In this document: one piece after another, positions 9,300 to 18,682 of the stretch
Position numbering within the stretch: the stretch's first letter is position 1
Layout of the letters: every line of letters begins with the position of its first letter
Source of the DNA: Saprospiraceae bacterium
GTDB taxonomy: Bacteria > Bacteroidota > Bacteroidia > Chitinophagales > Saprospiraceae
Assembly: GCA_022844565.1 (NCBI GenBank)
Contig: JALHLK010000001.1
Location: 125,073 to 189,072, forward strand
Reading direction: 5' to 3'
Length of the DNA stretch: 64,000 bases
Notes under the pieces: generated by a model
What the model was told of the DNA's origin: nothing
Databases searched by the model: none
What the model saw: only the letters and a program-made list of their open reading frames with translations
Position numbers and translations under genes: made by a program

Positions 9300-11468
9300 T
9301 TATTGACCATTTTTTCTAACTCTCGAAACCTCTTCGGTAGATATGGCTGTATTTTTATTACCCCAATTATTTCTAATATAGGTTAATATGGATGCAATAC
9401 TACCATTATTTATTTCCTCATTGTCTACGAGACCTGTCATACTAGCACCATATTTTGCCGTTTGACCCACTTTGACCTCAATACCATAAAGAACTGTCCT
9501 TATAAGTATTGACTTTTCTTGGTTCAAAACTATTTTGCTATTGACTAAGCTTGGTGCTAAAGTTGGGACACCCTTCCCATCTAAATTGTGACAGCCGGCA
9601 CAGTGTTTTTTGTAATTATATTCTCCGCTGTAAAACATTTCTTTTTCTGCTAGATTTAAATGATTTATTGAGATTGTGTTTTGTGTTGTTTTATTTGGAC
9701 CATTTTTTAAGTATTTAGAAAGTATTGAATTTTTATTGGTTATTATGCTCAAAATTTCTTTGATTTTTTGTTTGTCGTCATATTCGAATATTTTTCCAGC
9801 AAAAACTGCGCTAAGGACGGTGTCTGTGGAGATTTTATTAACAAATTTATTTGATAAGGTAGAGCTTTTGAGGTTTTCATTAATCGTGATTTGTCCCGCT
9901 AAAGCGCTTGCATAGACATATTGGTCGAGTGTATCTAATCTTTTTTGGTCAATTATGTCGAATACATTTGATTGGAATGCCAATTGAATTCCTAATCTTC
10001 TAAGATGGGGGTTCGTGCTATTACAAGCATTTTTTATAATTGTAGTATCATTGATCGATAGTCCTTCAAGGGTGTGTAACACATGAAATTTAGTATAATC
10101 ATTTTTAGTGGACATGAATAAATTACTTAATGATTTGGATAAGTGCGACATGTTATCATTAATTATTTTCCATTGGGCTAGGATTCTGACACTTTTGTTA
10201 TCCGAGTTTAGTAAATCTACCAAATTTTCATCAGAGAGGTTGTTTAACTTTACTAAACTAGGTTTGTTTTGCTTGTTAAATACTTTATAAATTCGGCCTT
10301 GATTATTGATGGTATCAAGTTTGTTTTTGATGATATGATTCCTCAAATGATTGGTTAAGTAGGTGACATGCTGGATGACACCCTTGCGCATATCAACTAT
10401 ATAAAGGTTCCCATCAATTCCCGTGGTTGTAAAAACAGGTCGGAATATTTCACTTTTGGATCTTAAAAACTCTTTTTCAGTGTAATCATTTATCACATTT
10501 TGTTGACCATTTTTTTGATCTTTTATTACTAACCGTTTCACTAAATTGCCAGCAGTTTCAGCAATGAAAATATTACCATTATATTGTGATCCAAGTTGAC
10601 CTGAGCCCAATACTGATACTCCGCAACACGATGTGCAATTGATAAGTCTTCCCAGTGTATCTAAGGTGCCTTCTTGATAAGCTCTATTTAAACCACCGTT
10701 CATTGTTAAAGGATATACCCGATCATTGTTTTGGATGTCAGGGATGATTTTATCTAATGAAGGATAAAGTGCATAGGAATGAATACTAATTATGTTGGGG
10801 GCAAAAACCTCACTTGTCATAACGATTCCATTATGATTATAATACAGTCTTCCAAAGTCGTCCTGATCAATTCCCCACTGACCTCTAAATCGAGTATCAT
10901 CGATGATCCAAGTATCTCCTTTTTTCTTATACCTTTTTGATGATTTTGCAGAATAAATCCAATTGTCAATCCCTTTGAGTAGGCTGTTTGCTTGGTGCTC
11001 GGCATTACCTCCTACGGCATAGGTACTATCTACCAATTGACTGTTCTTACCATTTTTGTCATAAAACCAGAGCGATGGAGGAATAGCCACCAATACACCA
11101 CCATAAACTGGCAAAACACTTCTTGGTAATACTAATGAATCTAAGAATATGGTGTATTCGTCATATACCCCATCGCCATTGTTGTCGTATAATTTTTTAA
11201 TTCTGCAAATCGGAGCATTCTCTCCTAAACCATCAATATCACTCATATAGCTTTTCATTTCAATGGTCCAGGCAACTCCTTCTTCATCAAATACTAAACT
11301 TACAGGAGCAACTACCAAAGGCTCTTTGGCAACACATTGAATTGACAAGCCTTCCTCAAGTTCGAATTCTGTGAGGTTAAAGTCTGTATTCGATTCTGAA
11401 TTTTTACAAGAATAAACAGAGATAGCAATTAATGCAATACAAAATGCTTGGTGTAATTGTTTAGTCAT
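9300..11468 (-). CDS. Propeller-type dehydrogenase-like lipoprotein with C-terminal cytochrome c
   Basis: About 722 residues from the ATG at 11468. I prefer that start to one 29 codons upstream because it opens directly into a lipoprotein signal (IALIAISVYSCKN) and avoids overlap with the nuclease gene. Domain order: lipobox cysteine at about residue 21, a six-bladed propeller resembling the sorbosone/glucose dehydrogenase-like family found in Planctomycetes and Bacteroidota (to about 380), a helical repeat region (about 400-600), then a class I cytochrome c. The heme site is CAGCH at about residue 620, with ASMTG as the likely axial methionine region. It probably oxidises a sugar-like substrate at the outer or periplasmic face. 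The substrate is unknown. Confidence 0.82.
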   Translation of the reverse strand: MTKQLHQAFCIALIAISVYSCKNSESNTDFNLTEFELEEGLSIQCVAKEPLVVAPVSLVFDEEGVAWTIEMKSYMSDIDGLGENAPICRIKKLYDNNGDGVYDEYTIFLDSLVLPRSVLPVYGGVLVAIPPSLWFYDKNGKNSQLVDSTYAVGGNAEHQANSLLKGIDNWIYSAKSSKRYKKKGDTWIIDDTRFRGQWGIDQDDFGRLYYNHNGIVMTSEVFAPNIISIHSYALYPSLDKIIPDIQNNDRVYPLTMNGGLNRAYQEGTLDTLGRLINCTSCCGVSVLGSGQLGSQYNGNIFIAETAGNLVKRLVIKDQKNGQQNVINDYTEKEFLRSKSEIFRPVFTTTGIDGNLYIVDMRKGVIQHVTYLTNHLRNHIIKNKLDTINNQGRIYKVFNKQNKPSLVKLNNLSDENLVDLLNSDNKSVRILAQWKIINDNMSHLSKSLSNLFMSTKNDYTKFHVLHTLEGLSINDTTIIKNACNSTNPHLRRLGIQLAFQSNVFDIIDQKRLDTLDQYVYASALAGQITINENLKSSTLSNKFVNKISTDTVLSAVFAGKIFEYDDKQKIKEILSIITNKNSILSKYLKNGPNKTTQNTISINHLNLAEKEMFYSGEYNYKKHCAGCHNLDGKGVPTLAPSLVNSKIVLNQEKSILIRTVLYGIEVKVGQTAKYGASMTGLVDNEEINNGSIASILTYIRNNWGNKNTAISTEEVSRVRKNGQ

Positions 11469-11508
11469 AAATGGTAAATACAATTTTAAAAGGACATGTT
11501 TACAATTT

Positions 11509-12432
11509 TCATTCAAAATTCCATCTAGTAGAACGTAATCTAAATGCATTTTCATTTACAGGCCATAACTCAGAATTGTAATTTGATTCTACAGATTGCT
11601 CTTCTCCTACTGAAAAAAGGCCAAAGAAGAAGTCAATTTTAGTAATTCTTTCTACTTCATCAACGGTTGTAGCGTATTCATGGATGCTTCTTTCGGATAG
11701 GTCATTTGCGATAATAAATCCTATTGAATGTTTTTTTCCTTTCATCTCTGCGAGCAAAACCCGGTAAAAACTATTAGGAATAGCCACACCACTTTTCATA
11801 AATTGTATCGGTTCTAAGAAAATGGGGCCAGTAACTACTTGAATTTCTCCATATTTCCATGCCCATTCTCTAGAAAGCTGCTCAAGCTCTCGCCAAATAC
11901 CATTGTTAAAAGCCCTTTTTTGTGGAGCCATGTTGGTCATGTAATGTGTTTGAGCCATGGCTGCGGTATCAAAAGCTACATCCGCAGCTGGAACAAGATG
12001 TCCACGTTGATAGCCAGTTCCACGATAAGCAAATGGTCCAAGTTCTGTGGACGTTAGTTTTGGGTCTTCGGTAAAAAATGTTTTTCTTTTTTGATTAGGT
12101 AATCTCAAAGCAGCTTTGGTAATAGTCCAAGCCGCCCATTCTGCTTGTTTATATTCTGGCTTGAAGGATAATGTGAAGTTGTCATGAATCAATAATTCTC
12201 CTGTGTAAGAAGGTAAATGTACCAATGTATCATGTCTATTTCCTTCTATGAAATAGTCTTCATCGGGAGTGATGACATTTGAAGAAGTATTTACACTATC
12301 GAAAATAGCATTTATATAGTGTCTGCCTTTGTATAATAAAAAGAAAATAAGAACCCCTAATATCAGTAGGATTACTAAAAACTTAGAAATTCCACCTGAC
12401 CCTTTATGATGATTCCTTCTTAAATTTGCCAT
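11509..12432 (-). CDS. Membrane-anchored DNA/RNA non-specific endonuclease
   Basis: 307 residues. A basic N-terminus (MANLRRNHHKGSGG) precedes one transmembrane helix (about 18-38), and the rest is an extracytoplasmic NUC1-type domain. The beta-beta-alpha metal site appears as YQRGHLVPAAD (about 135-145). It has Q where the family commonly has D in DRGH, but the catalytic RGH histidine is kept. The asparagine-bearing helix MTNMAPQKRAFNNGIW follows. Such nucleases cut DNA and RNA with magnesium; here it is probably a periplasmic scavenging nuclease. It lies just upstream of the cytochrome c lipoprotein gene on the same strand. Confidence 0.9.
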   Translation of the reverse strand: MANLRRNHHKGSGGISKFLVILLILGVLIFFLLYKGRHYINAIFDSVNTSSNVITPDEDYFIEGNRHDTLVHLPSYTGELLIHDNFTLSFKPEYKQAEWAAWTITKAALRLPNQKRKTFFTEDPKLTSTELGPFAYRGTGYQRGHLVPAADVAFDTAAMAQTHYMTNMAPQKRAFNNGIWRELEQLSREWAWKYGEIQVVTGPIFLEPIQFMKSGVAIPNSFYRVLLAEMKGKKHSIGFIIANDLSERSIHEYATTVDEVERITKIDFFFGLFSVGEEQSVESNYNSELWPVNENAFRLRSTRWNFE

Positions 12433-12520
12433 TTAATCAATTATGATTCAAAAATATTGTTTTTCATTTAATTATTTTAAGTCTAAGGTGTACTTTTATC
12501 ACAACAATTAAAAATCTTGT

Positions 12521-13027
12521 ATGCATCCAACTTCTCAATCATTTTTACTATCTTCAGTATATAGGTTTGAAGAATCTCATGAAAGAATTATTAAATGTCT
12601 AAACGTACTTACAGATGAACAAATTTTGTTTCGGCCCAATACAGTGTCTAATAGTGTGGCCAATATTGTCATTCATCTTATGGGTAATATAACACAGTAT
12701 ATCTTATCAAGTTTAGGGGGAGCATCAGACGAAAGGGATCGAAATAGTGAGTTTGTACCAAGAGACCACTTTGACAGAGCTTTATTAACTTCAGAAGTAG
12801 ATCAAGTTTTTAACAAGGCAAAAGAAACAATACAATCAATGACAGAAGAAGAGCTTTTACGAAAAAGGTCTGTTCAAGGTTTTTATTTTGATGGTATTGG
12901 TATCATTTTGCACGTAGTCGAACATGCCTCTTATCACGTAGGTCAAATCACCTATCTTACGAAGATGAATACAGATACAGAGACTAATTATTATGGAGGA
13001 ATAGACTTAAATGTAAAGAATGACTAG
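12521..13027 (+). CDS. DinB family protein
   Basis: 168 residues, the normal length for a DinB/YfiT four-helix bundle. The three metal-ligand histidines are visible: one in IVIHLMGN (about residue 52) and the HVVEHASYHVGQI motif (about 127-139). The family includes thiol-dependent transferases and many uncharacterised stress proteins. It diverges from the nuclease gene and overlaps the following gene by 8 bases, so the two are probably coupled. Confidence 0.88.
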   Translation: MHPTSQSFLLSSVYRFEESHERIIKCLNVLTDEQILFRPNTVSNSVANIVIHLMGNITQYILSSLGGASDERDRNSEFVPRDHFDRALLTSEVDQVFNKAKETIQSMTEEELLRKRSVQGFYFDGIGIILHVVEHASYHVGQITYLTKMNTDTETNYYGGIDLNVKND

Positions 13028-13838
13028 TCTTTTGCCAAAAGCATGCGCAATATTTATTTTCCTCTTTGCCTTTGGAGCTGTCAAAGGGCAGATATCTGAT
13101 CTAAGAGGAGGAGGAGCTAATAATGTGGGCACAGTTCGATTTTTTAATCTTTCGTCTGACCTTTCTGGTATTTATGGTAATTTTTCGTCAAGTCTATTTT
13201 CAGAGCAAAATACGATGGTTGACCTTTCTGGTATATTAAGGTATAGCGATGGTAATTTTGGTGAATATAGTACAGCTTATGTAACAAAAAAAGATTTTAA
13301 CGCATTTGGTATCGCTTTAATGCAATTTGGAGTGGAGGATTATTTTGAGCGTAAATTGCAGGTTTCTTATGCAAGAAAATTGTTTCAAACAGGTGCATTA
13401 GGTATCAACTTAAATCTCCTTAATGTCCAAACTGTCGAACTCTCCAATATATATACTCCGACGGTGGATATATCATTTTATTCCGATGTTAATTCTACGA
13501 TTGCTTTTGGAACAACTTTGCGCAATATACTTAAAGTAAATTCAGGTAAAATACAGCATCCATCTATATTATCGTTGGCAATATTCTATAAAACATCGAA
13601 GGTCGTGCAAGTAGGATTAGAAGCTACTAAAATCATAGACAGACCATTAGACTTAAAGCTATTATTTCAGTACCAACCTTCAAATATCATACACATTAAT
13701 TTTGGGTTAGACCTATTGAATCAAAATATAGGTTTAGGTTTTGCATATACGTTGGGTACATATCGAGTTCAACTTGCAACGGGCCAAAGCAATAGACTTC
13801 CAATGTCTGCAGGAATGAGTTTTTCGTATTTGAAATAA
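13020..13838 (+). CDS. Secreted or outer-membrane beta-barrel-like protein, family unknown
   Basis: 272 residues. The N-terminal signal peptide ends near VKGQIS. The mature protein starts LRGGGANNVGTVRFFNLSSD and continues with alternating polar/apolar strands, frequent glycines and aromatic residues, typical of Bacteroidota outer-membrane barrels. Phrases such as FGIALMQFGVEDY and INFGLDLLNQNIGLGFAY resemble PorV/PorQ/PorP-like barrel proteins, but the diagnostic NPA..G..R motif is absent, so I do not assign one. Its ATG overlaps the end of the DinB gene. Confidence 0.65.
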   Translation: MTSLLPKACAIFIFLFAFGAVKGQISDLRGGGANNVGTVRFFNLSSDLSGIYGNFSSSLFSEQNTMVDLSGILRYSDGNFGEYSTAYVTKKDFNAFGIALMQFGVEDYFERKLQVSYARKLFQTGALGINLNLLNVQTVELSNIYTPTVDISFYSDVNSTIAFGTTLRNILKVNSGKIQHPSILSLAIFYKTSKVVQVGLEATKIIDRPLDLKLLFQYQPSNIIHINFGLDLLNQNIGLGFAYTLGTYRVQLATGQSNRLPMSAGMSFSYLK

Positions 13839-13956
13839 GTTAATTTTTTCATTTCTAGAGTAAAAAGTCATGCTAAATACGAATTTTTAAAAAATACAGT
13901 ACATATTTAATAATATTGTAATATATTAGCGTCTTAAATTACAATAGAAAAAGATC

Positions 13957-15246
13957 ATGGCTAGAATTTTGATAATAGATGACGAGGCAAGCATAAGAAG
14001 AACGTTAAAAGATATTCTTGAATTTGAAAATTTCATAGTTGACGAGGCTGCTGATGGACTTGAAGGAGTTTCAAAAGTTAAACAAGGTTCATATGATGTA
14101 GTCATTCTTGATGTCAAGATGCCTAAGCTAGATGGTATGGAAGCACTAGAAAGAATACAAGTCATGCAGCCTGAATTACCGGTCATTATGATATCGGGTC
14201 ATGGAGATATTAACACTGCTGTGGAGGCTGTAAAAAAAGGGGCCTTTGATTTTATTCAAAAACCCACAGATCTTAATCGACTTTTGATTACGATTCGCAA
14301 TGCAATGGACAAGTCAAGCCTCATCGAAGAAAAGAAGACATTGCAGAAAAAGGTCACCAAGTCAAAAACGCAACCGATGATAGGTGGATCTCTTGCCATG
14401 GAAAAAATAAAGAAAACGATCGAAATGGTAGCACCAACGGAGGCTAGAGTTCTTATAAATGGTCAAAATGGTACAGGTAAAGAATTAGTTGCTCGTTGGA
14501 TTCATGAAAAAAGTAACAGAAATGGTGGGAGTCTTGTGGAAGTGAATTGTGCTGCTATACCTTCAGAATTGATAGAATCCGAATTGTTTGGTCATGAAAA
14601 AGGTTCGTTTACATCTGCACACAAACAGAGATTGGGTAAATTTGAATTAGCCAATGGAGGAACACTTTTTTTAGATGAAATTGGCGATATGAGCCTTTCT
14701 GCCCAAGCAAAAGTACTGCGTGCATTACAAGAAAGTAAAATTACTAGGGTAGGAGGGGAAAAAGAACTTTCTGTAGATGTAAGAATAGTGGCCGCTACGA
14801 ATAAAGATTTAAGAAAAGAAATTGATAAAGGGAATTTTAGAGAAGACTTATACCATAGATTGGCGGTCATTGTGGTGGAAGTCCCTTCTTTAGCGGATAG
14901 AAAAGAAGATATTCCTAATTTAGTAGATCATTTTACAACCGCTATATGTGATGATTACAATATCACAAAAAAAGAAATTGAGCCAAATGCGATCATGTTA
15001 TTACAGAAATGTGCATGGACAGGCAATATCAGAGAATTGAGAAATGTAGTCGAGCGATTAATTATTCTAAGTGACAAAAAGATAACTGCAGAAGATGTAA
15101 ATTCCTATGTAAAAATTGATGAAGTTAATAAAGAAGTAACTTTCAAGGAAGTATTAAATACGTTTGATTCTTGCGAAAGCTTAAAACGTTTTGTAGAAAA
15201 TGAGTATTATAAGCTAAAATCGCCTGATTTTGAAGTGGTGCTTTAA
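13957..15246 (+). CDS. Sigma-54-dependent response regulator without a DNA-binding domain
   Basis: 429 residues. The receiver domain is residues 1-120 with phospho-acceptor D52 (VVILDVKMPKLDG). The AAA+ sigma-54 activator domain spans about 142-375, with Walker A GQNGTGKE, sigma-54 contact loop GSFTSA (216-221, in place of GAFTGA), Walker B GGTLFLDEIGDMS, the sensor region and the arginine-rich stretch after it. After the AAA+ domain only about 55 residues remain (ending SPDFEVVL). They show no Fis-type helix-turn-helix. The protein is probably an activator that works without a specific enhancer site or through a partner. No histidine kinase gene is next to it. Confidence 0.92.
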   Translation: MARILIIDDEASIRRTLKDILEFENFIVDEAADGLEGVSKVKQGSYDVVILDVKMPKLDGMEALERIQVMQPELPVIMISGHGDINTAVEAVKKGAFDFIQKPTDLNRLLITIRNAMDKSSLIEEKKTLQKKVTKSKTQPMIGGSLAMEKIKKTIEMVAPTEARVLINGQNGTGKELVARWIHEKSNRNGGSLVEVNCAAIPSELIESELFGHEKGSFTSAHKQRLGKFELANGGTLFLDEIGDMSLSAQAKVLRALQESKITRVGGEKELSVDVRIVAATNKDLRKEIDKGNFREDLYHRLAVIVVEVPSLADRKEDIPNLVDHFTTAICDDYNITKKEIEPNAIMLLQKCAWTGNIRELRNVVERLIILSDKKITAEDVNSYVKIDEVNKEVTFKEVLNTFDSCESLKRFVENEYYKLKSPDFEVVL

Positions 15247-15273
15247 AAATTCTTTATAAGTAAAAGAAAACAA

Positions 15274-15972
15274 GTGGAAAGTACAGCAATGAAAAAATGG
15301 ACAACCATTAAGGGCGAAAACGCGTGGACGATGTTTAAGATCATGGCGGAGTTTGTTGATGGTTTTGAAAAGTTAAATCAATTAGGTCCGTGTATTTCGA
15401 TTTTTGGTTCAGCTCGAACAAAAGCTGATAATCCGTATTATAAGCTCACAACAGAAGTAGCCAAGCGTCTTACTCAAGAAGGATATGGTATCATAACAGG
15501 TGGTGGTCCAGGTATTATGGAAGCGGCTAATAAAGGTGCTTATGAAGAAGGTGGCTTGTCAGTTGGGCTAAATATCACCTTACCTTTTGAGAAATTTTAT
15601 AATCCTTACATTGATGCTGATAAAAATTTGGATCATAGATTCTTTTTCGTCCGTAAAGTGATGTTTGTAAAGTATGCCCAAGGTTTTGTAGTTATGCCGG
15701 GAGGTTTTGGCACACTTGACGAGTTATTTGAGGTACTTACCTTGATGCAGACTAAGAAAATCAGTGAAGTACCTGTTGTTTTAGTTGGATCTGAGTTTTG
15801 GACAGGTCTAAAGACTTGGATAAAAGAAGTGATGCTCGACAAATTTTCAAATATAAACGCTAGTGATTTAGACATCATTCCTATCACGGATGATCCAGAA
15901 TTTGTGGTAAAATACATAGTAGAATTTTACAATCAAAAGCCTAATGAGCTATCTCCAAATTTGGATATCTAA
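15274..15972 (+). CDS. LOG family protein (Rossman-fold nucleotide-binding)
   Basis: 232 residues. The LOG/TIGR00730 signatures are visible: GGGPGIMEAANKGAYEEGG (about 79-97) and VVMPGGFGTLDELFEV (about 135-150). Family members are cytokinin riboside 5'-monophosphate phosphoribohydrolases or related nucleotide hydrolases; the bacterial role is often unclear. The listed start is GTG at 15274; an in-frame ATG at 15289 is an alternative. The TAA stop codon at 15970-15972 doubles as the left target duplication of a miniature transposon. Confidence 0.92.
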   Translation: MESTAMKKWTTIKGENAWTMFKIMAEFVDGFEKLNQLGPCISIFGSARTKADNPYYKLTTEVAKRLTQEGYGIITGGGPGIMEAANKGAYEEGGLSVGLNITLPFEKFYNPYIDADKNLDHRFFFVRKVMFVKYAQGFVVMPGGFGTLDELFEVLTLMQTKKISEVPVVLVGSEFWTGLKTWIKEVMLDKFSNINASDLDIIPITDDPEFVVKYIVEFYNQKPNELSPNLDI

Positions 15973-16210
15973 GGGAAGTTCTAAAAACTCCATTTCTATT
16001 ACAAAAAACTGCAATAGCAAATTACTGCGTTGAATGTTAAAAAATGTCCTTGATGTAGCGTAACCGCAATCTAATATTCTCTGCGCTAGGGCACGGAGAC
16101 CCTAGTTCAGAGCTAAAATCGTTTGCGACGATTTCTTTACGCTCTTCTTGCCTTGTCCTTTACTATTTCGTATTTTTTTCATTACGAAAATGAGTATTTA
16201 GAACTCCCCC
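15973..16210. mobile_element. MITE-like element, 238 bp, inserted at a stop codon
   Basis: The ends are inverted repeats: the left end begins GGGAAGTTCTAAAAACTC and the right end is the reverse complement of GGGGGAGTTCTAAATACTC. Direct TAA repeats flank it at 15970-15972 and 16211-16213. No ORF is present. The interior holds several short palindromes, for example AAATCGTTTGCGACGATTT around 16112-16130. The left TAA is the stop codon of the LOG gene. The 3-bp TNA duplication fits transposases of the IS1031 group of IS5 (established pattern), so this is probably a non-autonomous element mobilised by such an IS. Confidence 0.8.
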
Positions 16211-16222
16211 TAAGTAATAAAT

Positions 16223-16618
16223 TTACCTCCTCGTTCCAATCACAACACCAAAAAAGCCCAAAATTCCTGCAGCAAATAAGCTAAACACAACGTATAGAGT
16301 AGGATAAACATATTCAAAATCACGGTAGAGTACTACAGAAAATAAGAGTAAAATAGTAATAGCGCCCGCTTGTGCCTTATTGGTATTAGCTACTAAAGAA
16401 GCTATCAGACCGCCTAAAAAACACATTAGTGCATGAACGATGATTTTTGTTATAAAAAAAATATCCGGAAGACCTTTAATAAAGTATTCCACGGAGGCCG
16501 TGTTTTTTCCATCTAAGTTTTCTGGCATAGGCCACAGATTTATGTTGATAAGAAATCCTAAAAACAAAGCTGCTAAACCTGCTATAATACCACTAACTAC
16601 TGCTACTAATTGCCACAC
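16223..16618 (-). CDS. Small polytopic membrane protein, unknown function
   Basis: 131 residues with about four hydrophobic helices: residues 1-25, a region near 50-75, one near 85-105 and one near 110-131. It starts MWQLVAVVSGIIAGLAALFL. No catalytic or transport motif is recognised. It is convergent with the LOG gene, with the MITE in between, and no other gene shares its transcript. Confidence 0.7.
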   Translation of the reverse strand: MWQLVAVVSGIIAGLAALFLGFLININLWPMPENLDGKNTASVEYFIKGLPDIFFITKIIVHALMCFLGGLIASLVANTNKAQAGAITILLLFSVVLYRDFEYVYPTLYVVFSLFAAGILGFFGVVIGTRR

Positions 16619-16842
16619 AATTTTTTTATTTGGAGGGCAAAAGTACTAATTATATTTCCTATTATCAAATAATTAAAAGATTTAGGACTGTAAATAAATA
16701 AAATGTTCAAAGTTGAAACAGTAATTTTGGTTTTTTGTTAGCCGTAAATAAGGTGAATAGCCTTAGGTATTTGACAAATCTACAACTATAGAAAAAGACA
16801 AAAGAACAATTCAGAATGTACACATTATTTCTATACTATTCC

Positions 16843-18552
16843 TTAATAAGCTTTTGCATCGTCGTCTCCTCTTGGGTCTGCACCACCTTGAAGTTTACCA
16901 TCTTTTAAAATAATGGCTTCCACACGGCCTATTTTGCCTCGACTTGTGATCGTATGTCCCATCTTTTTTAATTCATTTCGCACATTTTCTGTAAGGCAAT
17001 TGTCTTCTGTGTAGATCATGTCAGGTAACCACTGATGATGAAATCTTGGTGCTGCGACGGATGTTGGTGCATCCATGCCGTGATCTATTATGTTCAGGAT
17101 CGTTTGAAAGACACTAGTAATAATCGTAGACCCTCCAGGAGTTCCAACGACAATATAAGGTTTTTCATCTTTGTTTAAAACTATGGTTGGGGTCATCGAA
17201 GATAACATTCTTTTGCCGGGTTCTATTTTATTGGCTTCGGCACCAATGAGCCCATATAGATTGGGTACTCCCGGTTTGACAGAGAAGTCGTCCATTTCAT
17301 TGTTTAATATAAAACCTACACCTTTTACCACATATTTCGAGCCATAACCACCATTTAATGTAGTCGTAATTGACACAGCATTACCATCTTTATCGACCAC
17401 GCTAAAGTGGGTTGTTTCTTCAGACTCTCTTAAACCCTCTTTAATATTTGCGCTCGGGCTCGCTTTAGATGGGTCAAAATCTTTCATTCTATCAAACGTA
17501 TAATTTTTTTCAATCAATGCTTTTAATGGAACAGGATAAAAGTCACTATCGCCCATATGTGTAGACCGATCTGCATAGGATCTTCTTTCTGCTTCTACCA
17601 TAAGATGTGTCAAGGCAGTGCTGTGAAGACCTAAAGATTTGATGTTGTGAGGCTCCATGGCATGCAATAGTTGGGCTAAGACAATACCACCACTCGATGG
17701 AGGAGGCATAGTGATTATTTTATGTCCTCTATAAAAAGTAATGATTGGTTCTCTCCATTTGGCATCATAGTCAGCTAAATCTTGTTCTGTCATTATCCCT
17801 CCATCACTGATAATAGATTGGCTAATTTTTTTGGCTATATCTCCTTTATAAAAACCATCTCTTCCTCTATCGCGTATAGCTTTAAGCGTATTTGCCAACT
17901 CGGGTTGAATTAAAATATCGCCTTCTTTCCATGTTTTAGGATTAAAAACGGTTTTTCCTTTATTAATTTCTTCCATAGATTTTGATATACCATTCAGACC
18001 ATCAGCTTCTCTTTTAGTAAGCCCTAAGCCAAACTCGGCTGCGTCTATGGATGGTTGGATGAGTGCTTTCCAATTATTTAGTTTGCTATATCTATTGAAA
18101 GCTTGCCACATACCCTCTACGGTACCAGGTACACCTCCAGCCAAAGCGCCATCAAGACTTAATTTGGTGATTGGATTGCCTTGTGCATCAAGATACATAT
18201 CTTTATGAGCAGCAGCTGGTGCCTTTTCTCGGTAATCTAAAGTGGCAATCTCACCTTTATCACTATAGTAAACCATGAATCCACCACCACCAATATTCCC
18301 AGCAGTAGGGTGACATACTGCAAGTGCAAACTGAACAGCTATAGAAGCATCTACAGCATTACCTCCTTTTTTAAGAATATCTAGCCCGACTTTAGTAGCA
18401 AAGGGATGAGCAGATACTACCATACCATTTCTCCCTTCTGCCGATTTAGTGATCGAATACTCTGTAAAAGGCTGTTTGATGGTCTTGCATCCAAAACCCA
18501 CAAAAAGATAAACAATAAAAAGCGATAAAATTTGAAAAGACTTATTTTTCAT
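16843..18552 (-). CDS. ggt: Gamma-glutamyltransferase, lipoprotein
   Basis: 569 residues, the normal length. The enzyme transfers or hydrolyses gamma-glutamyl groups, chiefly from glutathione-like peptides, outside the cytoplasm. The N-terminus has a lipobox (YLFVGFGCKT), so it is membrane-anchored. The large-subunit entry segment ANGMVVSAHP-like (here GRNGMVVSAHPFATKVGLDI) is present. The autocleavage site and nucleophile lie in TTHFSVVDKDG (residues 380-390), where the first threonine becomes the N-terminus of the small subunit. The substrate loop with MLSSMTPTIV and GTPGGSTII follows. It is divergent from mqnB. Confidence 0.95.
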   Translation of the reverse strand: MKNKSFQILSLFIVYLFVGFGCKTIKQPFTEYSITKSAEGRNGMVVSAHPFATKVGLDILKKGGNAVDASIAVQFALAVCHPTAGNIGGGGFMVYYSDKGEIATLDYREKAPAAAHKDMYLDAQGNPITKLSLDGALAGGVPGTVEGMWQAFNRYSKLNNWKALIQPSIDAAEFGLGLTKREADGLNGISKSMEEINKGKTVFNPKTWKEGDILIQPELANTLKAIRDRGRDGFYKGDIAKKISQSIISDGGIMTEQDLADYDAKWREPIITFYRGHKIITMPPPSSGGIVLAQLLHAMEPHNIKSLGLHSTALTHLMVEAERRSYADRSTHMGDSDFYPVPLKALIEKNYTFDRMKDFDPSKASPSANIKEGLRESEETTHFSVVDKDGNAVSITTTLNGGYGSKYVVKGVGFILNNEMDDFSVKPGVPNLYGLIGAEANKIEPGKRMLSSMTPTIVLNKDEKPYIVVGTPGGSTIITSVFQTILNIIDHGMDAPTSVAAPRFHHQWLPDMIYTEDNCLTENVRNELKKMGHTITSRGKIGRVEAIILKDGKLQGGADPRGDDDAKAY

Positions 18553-18682
18553 TATACTATTAATTAGGTAGCCAAAGATATAAGCTCAGATTTAATTATT
18601 TAGAATTATTGATTTAAAACTTTAGTTTTTTATTATGTTCTCTATTATTTAAATATTTTTACGTGGCATAAGCAAATGTAAA

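Noticed and set aside
13020-13838. Assignment of the barrel-like protein to PorQ or PorV
   Set aside because: The N-terminus lacks the usual PorQ/PorV pattern and the NPA motif, so only an outer-membrane-like call is supported.
15973-16210. Non-coding RNA gene in the gap after the LOG gene
   Set aside because: The palindromes are explained by the inverted-repeat element with a target duplication; no promoter or terminator supports an RNA gene.
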